From Monosporascus cannonballus (lineage: Eukaryota > Ascomycota > Sordariomycetes > Xylariales), in the NCBI GenBank assembly GCA_004154925.1, contig QJNS01000010.1, positions 62,001 to 126,000 of the forward strand: a DNA stretch of 64,000 bases. The letters are read 5' to 3'. The notes beneath the pieces are model-generated. The model made no database searches. It had not been told where the DNA came from and saw only the letters and a list, made by a program, of their open reading frames with translations. Positions 1-10,129 of the stretch are shown here, piece after piece; within the stretch, counting starts at the first letter, position 1; every line of letters starts with the position of its first letter. A program made the translations under genes and the position numbers.

Positions 1-1662
1 TCTGAATGTGCGGCGATAGCGCCTCCGTACCTGATGTTTCTATCCTGGGATGGTGGGTCTTCTTGTGCAAGAACCGACTGCACACGCAGGGTCGGGCCAC
101 CAGATGACCTACCCACCCTGCCTGGGTTCTATTTTAATTTTTCACACACCGAAAGTTATCTGTGTACAAATTTTAACCCAGCGGAATGAATAAGTCTATC
201 TACTGTTACTACATGCGTGGAAGTAAAAAGGCTCGATAGGAAGTAAAGTATTCTTCAATGCACTTTCGTTTGCACTGCTCAAGAATCGAGGTGCAGAAGA
301 TATCAATTTTTTTGCGGCATCCTGGATATCATTCATTTACTGCGTCCTCATCAAGCGTCATATAGGATTGTTCTTTCCGTGCGCTGCATTCTCAAAGTTT
401 CCCTCCAATGGGAGTCCGGCAACTGTGAGGGTCCATTGAGGACCCTTGACCATCATATCCGTAAAAGGCTAATAAGAGAGAGGGAGACCGCCCGCTAGCA
501 AGGTTTTTTTCCTGGCGTCATTGGGGTCCCGCATTGGAGGAACTGTTGATCATAGCCTTGCCCGTTTTGGCCCAAACTGTCCTCTTCAGATCCGGACGGA
601 GATGGAAGGTGGAAACGGCAAAAATGTTCACTGATGAAGAAGCTACAAAACGGACCGTTTTGTTAGGTCCGCCTGCGATGAAAATGGATTCCTTCAACTA
701 CTGTAAAGCTCTGCGGCGTAAACGCTTCGTATATAGAAATGAGGGCCATTTACAACACCCGCAGCTAGTGTCCCTTGAGGTGGCCTGACTACTTTCCACA
801 AATTCAAGACTCCTCTTTCAGCACTATAGTGCTTTAGGCTATACATGTACTAGCACATTCAAAAACACTCACATCTCACGATTAGCCGCTGTAGCCAGAT
901 TTCACGCAGGAGAATTTGCAATAATTAGTTCTCTTTTTGCCTCTACGAGATTCCAAAGAGCGCTGTTGGTTGGCGCGTTGCACAAGCCACAGTCCTGCTT
1001 CTGCTGCCCCCCTAAAGGACTTAGTACGAACCGGTCTACGACCCCTTGTCTAACTTGAAACACATACTGGCTCTCGGTCCAGTCAGAGCCCAGCAGCAAG
1101 CCAAGATGCCCAGCGAAAACCCCCCGGCCTCTTCGACGTATTGGATGGTCTCTCTGCCACACCTTTCCCATTTTCCAGCGCTATGTGGTAGTGTGTGGGT
1201 GTGCATGTTGAGTGTGTGGTGGTGGGCGCGCGCCTGCCGAAAAAGAAACACTTCCCGTTTCTCTCGTCCTTCCCAGTCGAGAGACGCACAGCATAAGGGG
1301 GTGTGGGGAGACATGAAAGAGATTGAGTAATCGTATACATGCCAAGACGACGGTCGACTTTACCCTGGCCCTCAAAAGACAGGGAATTGGATAAGTGTTC
1401 CCTGGCTCAACATCATTTGCATGAACTCCATACAAGATGTACGCCCCCCCAAGCCCAACCCGAGTCTGTGCCAAACTTCAAGTCTATTCTTCTCCGGACC
1501 GCATTTGTTCTGTTTCGCTTCGAGAAGAGCTGGCCTCCAATCACGTACTAACAGGATTTGTTTGAATGCTCGATACCAGCAGCGTTGTGTTTACTTTCCT
1601 ACCTTTATAAGAGGGCCCACCAAGCGGGTTGACATACGGACGGCTCTTCTTACGAGATCGTC
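1..1662. other. Intergenic, no supported gene
   Basis: Several short open frames exist on both strands here, but none shows a recognisable motif or coherent composition. The stretch around 1186-1240 is GT-rich and the stretch around 1430-1480 is C-rich on the plus strand. Both could belong to the promoter or 5' leader of the gene that starts at 1663, but that is inference from position only. Confidence 0.5.
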
Positions 1663-2889
1663 ATGTCTTTAGGGAAAGAACCACTTCCGGAGGCAGTCCA
1701 ACAGAATGCGGAGGGAACCGAGGACACTGGGGGACTGAGCGGACTTACACACGAGCGCACCAGCAATAGCTATATATCACAGACAACGTACGACGCAGAC
1801 TTACTCGACGAGTTCGCTGATGTGGATGAGCATTGCCTCATTGAGGAGGCCGCCATCATGGATACCGAAGAGAGCAAGAAACAGGAGCTCGAAGATGAGC
1901 CGCCGGCGCTTCCAGAGAGAAGCACTCTTAGGGCATCGAGGCTTCTTGACAATCTAAAGCTTAACTCGATCGAATCTGCGAGACAATCACTCAACACAAC
2001 CACGTCACATGATATCTACCTCTCTTCAGAGGAAGATGCTTCCTCAACCACGGACGATTTATCTGATTATGACTTCGAGTCCGAATGCGAGTCCGAGTCC
2101 CCGTCTAAGTCCAACAGTGACGAGTCTGCACAGTCTTCCGTGCGCCGAAGGAGTCGTGAGGTTACCGCCAGAGCCGTCTCGGTCATATTCGTTGGCAGGC
2201 CGTGCATTGTGGATTTGTCCAGTAGCAGAGCATCCACGTTCCTCGAAGACTCGGCGTGTAAACCACAGGAACCCACCCTCGAAAACCCGCCACCTGTTGA
2301 TACCGAATCCTTGGAAAGACCTAGCCTCCCGCCTCGGCAAGACAGTCTGCTGTCGGCCAAATTACGGAAGAAAAGACCGGCATTCCTTGACACAGATCCT
2401 TTCGCGGGCGGAAACTACTCCATCGACGCGGCGACACAGCAGGAGGACGAGCCTGTCGTTCGAACCCCTAGAACCCCTACCGCAGTATTGCAGCGGTTCC
2501 AAAAATCGCTGAGCCTTGTGAGGAAACGGAGCCGCCACAACCTTAGAGCCGGGGGCTCCCACGAAAACTTAAATGGCAGACCCGCCTCCGCGTCGACTTC
2601 CAATCTTCTAGATATAGATACATCGAATATCCCAGCGATGGACCCGAAAGCACTAGAGCCGCAATCGGCGGCTACTATGTCGCCCCATTCGCCCCTCCCC
2701 TATAATAAGATGACGAGATCTGCGACGGGGGAGTCGTGTCCGTCCATCGCCGGGTTGCCTCCTATTAGCGGTGCGATACCGCCGGCTATCCCACCCGCTA
2801 ACCCTGCACCATCGAGAAAGAGCTTGCTCGGAGGATTGAATATCGGTCGAAGGCGGAGCATAAGAGTAAAATCACTAGCATTCCCTTAA
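1663..2889 (+). CDS. Conserved-looking disordered protein of unknown function, 408 aa
   Basis: This is a single uninterrupted frame with balanced fungal codon use, opening with MSLGKEPLPE and ending in a basic tail (RRRSIRVKSLAFP). I do not recognise a named family. The first 150 residues are acidic and Ser/Thr-rich, including an acidic Ser-rich stretch near residues 120-160 (YLSSEEDASS, then DYDFESECESESPSKS). A short hydrophobic, ordered-looking patch (AVSVIFVGRPCIVDL, about residues 171-185) is the best candidate for a conserved motif. A second patch is FLDTDPFAGG (about 241-250). The C-terminal third is basic, Pro/Ser-rich and has many SP/TP sites. There is no signal peptide, membrane segment or catalytic signature. 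The composition suggests a phosphorylated regulatory or scaffold protein, which is inference. The gene stands alone, with gene-poor DNA on both sides. Confidence 0.75.
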   Translation: MSLGKEPLPEAVQQNAEGTEDTGGLSGLTHERTSNSYISQTTYDADLLDEFADVDEHCLIEEAAIMDTEESKKQELEDEPPALPERSTLRASRLLDNLKLNSIESARQSLNTTTSHDIYLSSEEDASSTTDDLSDYDFESECESESPSKSNSDESAQSSVRRRSREVTARAVSVIFVGRPCIVDLSSSRASTFLEDSACKPQEPTLENPPPVDTESLERPSLPPRQDSLLSAKLRKKRPAFLDTDPFAGGNYSIDAATQQEDEPVVRTPRTPTAVLQRFQKSLSLVRKRSRHNLRAGGSHENLNGRPASASTSNLLDIDTSNIPAMDPKALEPQSAATMSPHSPLPYNKMTRSATGESCPSIAGLPPISGAIPPAIPPANPAPSRKSLLGGLNIGRRRSIRVKSLAFP

Positions 2890-3344
2890 GTTCCCATGCA
2901 CACAGACATATTCTCTCGCCTATTTTCGATATTTTCGACAAAGCATATGAAGTACGGCGTTCTTGGTTCAGGCGGGTTTCTCATGCATGGAGGTCGGGGG
3001 CCGGCGCTAATAAGGTTACGATGAGATTAATGTCAGTGGTGGACTGACAGGGTGGCTTGGTTTTCAGCATCGCTTCGAGGCGTTTGCGATTATGATACCT
3101 ATGGTTTTCTGTCGAGCCCTATATCACCGTATACATCCGGCCGATGCGGCGACGATCAATTGAACGATACAACTCCATCGTTCTCTTACATACATATCGT
3201 AGACTTGTCATAAAATTCGGACCGCCATGGTCATCATTTCTCATCATTTCTCAGCACCGCTAGACGCGATCTTTTTCTTGGCTTTAATTTACCTAGCTGG
3301 AGGTTATTACCTAGTATCTAATAGGGGGCGCCCATCATGTATGT

Positions 3345-3931
3345 AGCTCGGAACATAGCAATCGCACATTACCCAAATCTAACATAATCCTCCCCGACAT
3401 CAGTAGTTTCGTCAGGGATACCCTAGATGCAGGCCGACGCTCAAGTGTCTCCAGTCCCAAGACGACTGCGTCGGCACTTAAGTACCAAGATTCCCGCTAA
3501 TGCAGGAGATCAGGTGCAACAAGCAGATTCGACAGCGGCAACACCGACAAGCAGCGCCAGGGGACGTGCCTGGCATTCCTCTCTAAGTAGGTACTACGAG
3601 GGAGGGTACTTCTTGGTTCCCACGAAGCTAAATTTTAAAGATGTCAGGAACAGGATCAATCTGGTAACCAATGCTTGCTCCTGCGGTCAATACATGCATG
3701 TTTCTGATGGGGAACGGAGAGTTCGTTCCCCCTATCCGAATCTTGAGTGTATTGTGTACTACGTATATAGGCTAGGTACAAAATGGGAAAGGGCATATAG
3801 TAAGGACGGGCAAGTTAACACACCACCTTTTATCATACGAGTTGTCCTGTATGTAGGAAAGTTGGTGTGTTGATGAGGTCTATAGGAAGAAGACCCCACC
3901 AATCGTAGCCGAGCTTTGCTCGGAACATAGC
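3345..3931. repeat. Pair of 14-base direct repeats
   Basis: The sequence GCTCGGAACATAGC is present at 3345-3358 and again at 3918-3931. The second copy overlaps a small perfect hairpin at 3909-3923 (CCGAGC, three T, GCTCGG). The pair may mark the edges of an old insertion, but no terminal inverted repeat or clean target duplication accompanies it. Confidence 0.35.
3815..3873. repeat. Small inverted repeat / hairpin
   Basis: The arms TTAACACACCA (3815-3825) and TGGTGTGTTGA (3863-3873) pair at 10 of 11 positions. Pairing continues inward for about five more bases with one mismatch, leaving a loop of roughly 25-30 bases. It could be a foldback element end or a transcript hairpin; nothing nearby decides which. 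Confidence 0.45.
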
Positions 3932-6900
3932 GGGAAGGAGGGGTCAACTACCGGAGCATTGCGGAGGTAGGTACCGTGGGGGTGGGAGATGGGGGCCTTT
4001 GGTCCGCCCATGCCTGAACAAGGCCTAACGTTAATAGTGTTTGAAGATTTCGCTCATTTGGTGACTTGGTGACTATTTCAGCGCTTTTCCCTGACTGGAT
4101 GACGTACAGTCTATACCACGGTTTGATCCTCTTGCTACCAAGCTGGTAAGTTCCCAAAGTGAGTTTAGCACCTTACACTAAACGCCCGCAGTTTGACGAT
4201 CGATCATCGCTAGGATCGGCACTTACGAGATTGACGACACTTTTAGTCGGCCTAACCAGTCGGGTAGGCGGGTGCCTAGCTTCTGTGCGTAGGCGCTTTT
4301 CTAGTTTCCGCATTGGTGCCCTGCTACTATGCACTCTGCCGATTCCGTAGCAATGAGGTGGGTAAGTGAGTGTACGCGTAGGTCTTATACGACGGTGTGG
4401 TGCGGCGGTGGTGGGACCAGCAGGCAGACTTTTTTTGTCGCTAACAGACGTCATGAAGGTCGCAGTAGAGGGCCTCGCAAATCGATGGGGGTGGAACCAC
4501 TGGGTCTGTGATAGGCCCGCAGTCTGATATGATTTCTGTACCCCAACAAAGGTTGTCTCTCTTCGGCGGGTCGCCGATTCTCCGTAGCCCATTCGACGGG
4601 CGCGTCCTTTCTCGCAACGGCCCCCTCTGACATGGTTATGCTGTCCTTGGCGGGCCGCCCGTTGGTCAACATTGTCCAGTCGCTGGGGAGCCGGACCCCG
4701 ATCAGAGACCGCGTCCATGCGTTCTAGCAGCGTCTGCGGCCGAATGAGGACAGGGTGCTTACGCGATAACTCGATCAGGCTCGTGGGTCTCGACGGCATC
4801 AAAATGTTTTACATGTAGGTTCGAAACAATTCCGGTCACGCTCAAGGAATGTCCAAGCGCCCGGATGCTGGCACACGCACTTCAAACCGGCACTAGGAAC
4901 CTCTCTTCGATGGGATCAGACGACTGCGAGACAGGAGACGAGTCTGAGCTTTGATGGCTTTTGCGAACGAGGCCGCGTGTCGGTCATCCAAAAGGTCCCT
5001 CTTCTCCTCCCCCGTATCTCAGGGATGCAGCCAGTCTCCCTTCGTGACACACGAGACGCAGGCACGGTGGCTAGCTGCAGCTGGCTAAATTGAGCCTCAA
5101 CTGCCAGAATGCAGTCAAACGCCGACCTGTATACGTACCGTCACGTACCTAATATGTAGGTAAGCAATGGTGGCGGCGACTACATTATACGCGAGGGGGC
5201 CAAGAGTGCACTTTCAGCGCTTACTCAACCAGGAGCATGGCGCGCAGCACCTCTCGCTGATAGTACCTACCGTATGGTGTGACTTCGTATAATATTTCCA
5301 GCCCCCGAGAAATCGGCTATGGAGCACTCTTCGTTGGGTAGTAAATACAACTCAATAAGAAAACTACCTTAGAGAGAATCGACTGATCACATGGAGCTCA
5401 ACAGAAGCAACGCCGCCCGGGCGGCAGTCGAGCGGCACCAGGACAGCCTCTGCTGAGCACACTTGCCGCTTTATCAGCACAGGGAAGTCTACGGCTCGTG
5501 AGGGCCGAGTAGCAGGCTTCAACTCCGGGAGGGGCCCTAATGACTAGATGCTAAGTGAGAGCGTAGTGTGGCGCCCACCGTTGTTGGTAGCATCAACTTT
5601 ACAGGTAATGGTGATTGCCTTACCACGAACCTCTGCCACAATTTCGCCGCCTATTTAGCTGGGATTGGCAAGCCGAGGCCGAAAGCTGGAGCCTCGCCTG
5701 CACTCGCTGTGCCATGCGCCGTACCCGACCTTGTTCGAAGCGATACCTCAACTAGACATGACAATCCGCTACACGCGTGTCCAAAGGCTCAGGGTGACTA
5801 CAGCAATGTGCAGTTTCATGTTCCTCGACGACTTTTCAACTTCCGCGCCTACAATAGAGAGAAGAGAGGAAAGGGGAGGCTACGTCAACCAAGCGTTTGG
5901 ATGTCCTGTAGTTACGGGCCAGCACCCATTTCAGGCGGCTCTGGACTAGACAGGATGTATATGATCCGAAAGTATGTTTAAACGCCTCGTCTACCGTATA
6001 TGCGCAATGAGCAGACTGATTACAGCTTACATAATGCATCGTTTGCTGGAGTAGTAGCCTATCACTAGGGGTGTAGATCATTCCAGGGGTACTTCGTTGT
6101 AAGAACTTCGGTCATATATTCTCAAATGTTTCCCCCCACACGTTGTTCTTACTTTCCCTCCTCCCGCTGGAAGTCCTGCCTGAGGACAACCATCCCCTCC
6201 TCCAAGCAGCCATGCCAAGGCCCCAACCCCTTCAGCCGCAGTGTCGAGGTCAGTTTCGACTGCTACTTAGCGTAGCTCGCCGAACAAGAGTAGTAGTAGG
6301 TCCTGCCCGAAGTTAGATGTCTATCATAAAACTTACTAAGAATGGGCAGGGGTTGCGAGGCCCCTGTAGTAACTAGGGGCCAGCTATATTAGTCCTCAAG
6401 TGCGCAACGTCCACATATGGGACCTCTTCATCGTCACCCCATTAGTAACGACTCCAAGACTTACTCCAACACGCTTACTTACCAAGGCCATCCATATTTG
6501 CAACTGTGTCTATCTGACACAACCTAAAAAAGAGGAAATTCGCGACTATCTTGATGTTAAAAATACACCCCGCTCGACTTCTCTCAGCTGATGCCTTAGC
6601 TTAGTAAGGGTGACGCCCCGTTTCCTCGAATAGCAGCAAGTTCCAATTCAAGACAGATCGCCTGGCTTCGGCAAGAATTCGCCGGCAGGGTCCATCGCAG
6701 GTGTGGTGTGTCTGCTCTTGCGTGATCGATGTTCCTGATGGGAGTTAAAGCAGGGTGAAATTCACCCAATAGCGAGAAGTGATGCTACCTAATTATAATC
6801 TGTCAGCTGTGACTTGTTTTCCAGTCTTAGTGCTCCTTAAGTTAGGCACAGCCCGGCACAGCCATAGCTGGATATGGCTTGAGTCACACGCTTGATGCGT

Positions 6901-8405
6901 CAATGCAAGCCAGTGGCACCAATAGGGGGTAAATGTAGGGAGGTAAGTTTCCTGTGCGACGGTCCTAGTACGACCAGTTGGCCCAGCCTCGCCAACCACA
7001 TGAACAGACTCCGCCAGCTTTCTTCGCGATCCAACAGCACATGTTCGGCGGATTCGCCAGCTCCCTGCGTTGGCCGCCGAACTCTCCCTTGGATACACGG
7101 TGCCGGAATTTCCGGTATCTGGAGGAGCTGCCTTCGCCTGCAATCGTCGTGGATTTTGGTTTCGCTAGTATTCCTGTTTCTGCATATCCCCTAGGCGTCA
7201 CGAATGATTCATTTAGATGGGAACTATACCTGATTGCGCGGCTGACGTAGGAATGGTGGCGGATCGACGCCTCCCTCCTCCACAGCCTGAGCGCTCCATC
7301 GGCGTCCATGTCCGAACCGCCCGATCACCCGCACTAATTACGGCATGACGTTAGGTAGGTTGGTGGGAAACTCGCTAGATCCTTGTGGCTTAAGCCTAGC
7401 CCCGAATTCCGTGGAGGGACAATGAACTCGTTGAGAAATCTCATCCGGGGTCCTACAGAGCCTTCCTGTCGGACCCCATATGGTTGTTTAGGGATTGCGA
7501 GGCCTCCTAGTCTTCCGAAGGCTGCGGCATGGAACAAGCGCAGTATATTCGACGGTCCGGTCAACTGAGAGAGCCGGGAGTCGATGCAAGGGTGACAAGC
7601 TAATCCTAAGAGTTGCTCTCTCCAAAGCAGTTACTCGTGATAGATCACCGTATATTGTACGTGCTAGATCGGTCACACTGTATCTGATGACGTTCAATAC
7701 CTGACTCACCATAATCCGCAACGCTTTTGTAGAATAACATGATTGGCTGTTTGGCACTAATTGCACAATCTACGACATCGCCTGCCAGGACAGATAAGCT
7801 GAGCTCATTTTACTGGGTCTCGTTCCCGAAGGAAACGAAGACAAGATGTGAAAAGTTTGTATGAGAGCTCGCTTAATTCAATGATGTATCACAGTCATCG
7901 CTGTGGAAGTCCTTAGACGCTGGGTAGGAATTCGGTGATACATCGACTGTCCCTATCACCCGTGATACCTTGATCTCCCCGATTGTCAATTCGCTACGAA
8001 CGTCTTCGACGCCCTAAGTTCAAGTGAAACTATAAACCGGTAGCCAGGTTATCAAGCTATGTATGCTAGTCAGATGCACTATTGATAATCTGTGCTTTGA
8101 AAGGTGCCGTACTGTCACGACGGGGGGCAGAGTCAACCTTGTTAATCATCAACCTTCTTGAATAACCATACGAGGAGCGGGATGCTCGAAATAATCTAGC
8201 AATATGTGACCACAATGGTCTCATGGACGGGAGAAAAGGGTGCCACCCGAAAACGGAGCGTCCAGACCATATATCCTTGGCAGCCGTGTTTGTGCGGGCT
8301 CGGCAGTTAACTCGTTTTTGGCCAAGTATTACGGCGAACGAGGAAACTGGGATGTTGGAAGCCCCCTGATAATTCGAAGCAGCTGGTCCAAAAAATTGTA
8401 GTTGT

Positions 8406-9536
8406 ACGAATTTCGAATATCCAAGTCCATCATCCATATCAGATTATGAGCAAGAAGGAGAACCCGTATCCCGTACTGCTGCACAAGGACTCGCGATGGA
8501 AAACCCCGCCGGCCACGCCGAAGAAGAACGGGATAGCGAACGGCAAGCGATATAATCTCCGATATACCTCGAGGACCTCACGGGGGGCGACGGCGACGAC
8601 GATGCGGCCGCCCCCGAGAAGAAGAGGGTCAGTATCGAGAGGAACGAGGGGGCACAGTCAGGGCTGCACGAGCTGAACGGCGTACCTGGACCCCGACGGC
8701 CAGCAGGACTGGATCGGGCGGGGGTTCGCGCACGCCTACCAGGCGGGCATGCTCGGGGGGACGGGAGCCGGGGCGGGGCTACGGAGAGGTCGCTGCGGTG
8801 GGGCCGGCGCTGGGCGCAGACCCGGTATCGGTTCATGGACCACTGCCCCCGAGACGGCCTCGTCGGCTGGGTGCGGTTCTTCGACAAGCGGGGGCCCGGC
8901 GACGCCGCCAACCGGCTCGTCCACGACAGCGCCTTCGGGGAGACTGCTTTGTCGCGGAGTCCAAACGGCTCGATGTCGCCAAGAGGCAGCTGTACTACGA
9001 TATATATTACCCGACGCAGGAGAACGGTAGAAGATTAAGTAAGTAATACTCACTTTTACCGCCCATTCTCGCGCTTTCCGTTTAATTAGTTATGTACGGC
9101 TGTTGAACTCGAGGTTACTAGGAGATAGTGCGGCGTCCGCGGATGTTAGCGCGAGCTACCGGTAGCTCTTCGAATGGGCCGTAGAGTTCACCAATCTCTG
9201 TGTAAACTGGCGCGCGGGCCATGGAAGAGGCCCCCAGGTACACGACGGCTACGGGGGCCAGCGCGAGGAAGGTGTTCAGGAGCCAGCACCACAAGGCGGC
9301 GGAGAGGGACCTGGCGGCGGACGATGGACACTACTTCTCGCTCATGGACGCGCTCATGGTCCTGGTCGAGGGAGGCCACGGCCGGCGGGAAGCAGCTGCG
9401 GATGCCGTCCTACAACGCCTTCAGGAGGGCCCTCGAGGAGCATCCGCGACCTGAACAATCCGCTGAACGCGAGCCCGGAGCTGGGAGGGAGCTAGCAGAG
9501 CAGCTTGCGGAGATGGCCGGCGTCCGCGTCAACTGA
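8406..9536 (+). pseudogene. Decayed GC-rich gene of unknown family
   Basis: The segment is far richer in GC than its flanks, as expected of a fungal coding region, but the coherent protein text is spread over different frames. First comes an acidic, disordered start reading through ENPAGHAEEERDSERQAI, then an in-frame stop near 8557. The frame continues with PIYLEDLTGGDGDDD up to ELNG, then shifts to YLDPDGQQDWIGRGFAHAYQ. It shifts again to RYRFMDHCPRDGLVGWVRFF and LVHDSAFG, and again to FVAESKRLDVAKRQLYYDIY. After a gap come LFEWAVEFTNLCVNW, AADDGHYFSLMDALMVLVEG and finally LAEQLAEMAGVRVN up to a stop at 9536. Several frameshifts and stops make this a pseudogene on my reading, although unrecognised introns could explain some breaks. 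I cannot assign a family or function. Confidence 0.45.
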
Positions 9537-10129
9537 GACCGGCTTCGCGAGCACCCCGACGACGCCGACCCCTTTGATTCTGCCGAATGCCAACGCCAGA
9601 GTCACCGGAGCCGGCACCCGGGTCAGCTCTAATACCAAAACCAGCACTGCTACCAACAAGCGTTCTCGTGAGGGTGACGACGAGGATGGCAAAGGTCTGA
9701 ACTCGATTGCTAGAACGACTGGGGCCCGCGAAAGAAGGTAAAAGGAGACACATAACGCGGTTTATATTGAAACAGGATATCATGTCGGGTTAGCTAAGTG
9801 GTAATAGGTGTAGTCTTCAACATTATTTCCATTGTGCATGCAATACCTGTTTCGGGCTGACAGCCTTAAGCTGCCACCTCACGTATGTAGACCTGCCCGG
9901 CCACTCAGCTCTCTGTTGATAACTTCCTTCTATGCACGTCATCTTTTCCTATTACAGTTTCTGCGACAATATTGCAATAACTTGTTGAGAAGGTGGCGGG
10001 AGAAAAGGGGCTGAGGAAGTGGATCATCAGCAATATACGTACAAACGCACAAATCCTCTAAACCATCCAGCTAGTAAGCTTTAATCGCTCTATTAAAGCA
10101 CAACCACGATATAAATACATGTAAACGAT
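9537..10129. other. Intergenic, no supported gene
   Basis: This gap lies between the GC-rich gene remnant and the 3' end of the E3 ligase gene. I see no motif-bearing frame. Its right part should contain the 3' untranslated region and poly(A) signals of the minus-strand ligase gene. Confidence 0.5.

Larger units (their letters stand above)
2890..8405. other. Gene-poor region, no supported gene
   Basis: About 5.5 kb of moderate-GC DNA has only short, mutually overlapping frames. The longest, 4173-4802 on the minus strand, is basic, low in hydrophobic residues and motif-free. A stretch near 6965-7150 has a GC-rich, coding-like texture but no frame I could place in a family. Short inverted repeats occur at 3815-3873, 3909-3923 and 6359-6381. 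The most likely content is decayed genes and old repeats; I cannot resolve it further by eye. Confidence 0.4.

Noticed and set aside
3427..3873. 148-codon open frame on the plus strand
   Set aside because: The composition is plausible but there is no motif, and its end coincides with an inverted repeat; not enough to call a gene.
4173..4802. 209-codon open frame on the minus strand
   Set aside because: Basic, Arg/Pro/Ser-rich text without motifs, overlapping other open frames in moderate-GC DNA; no sign of codon bias or domain.
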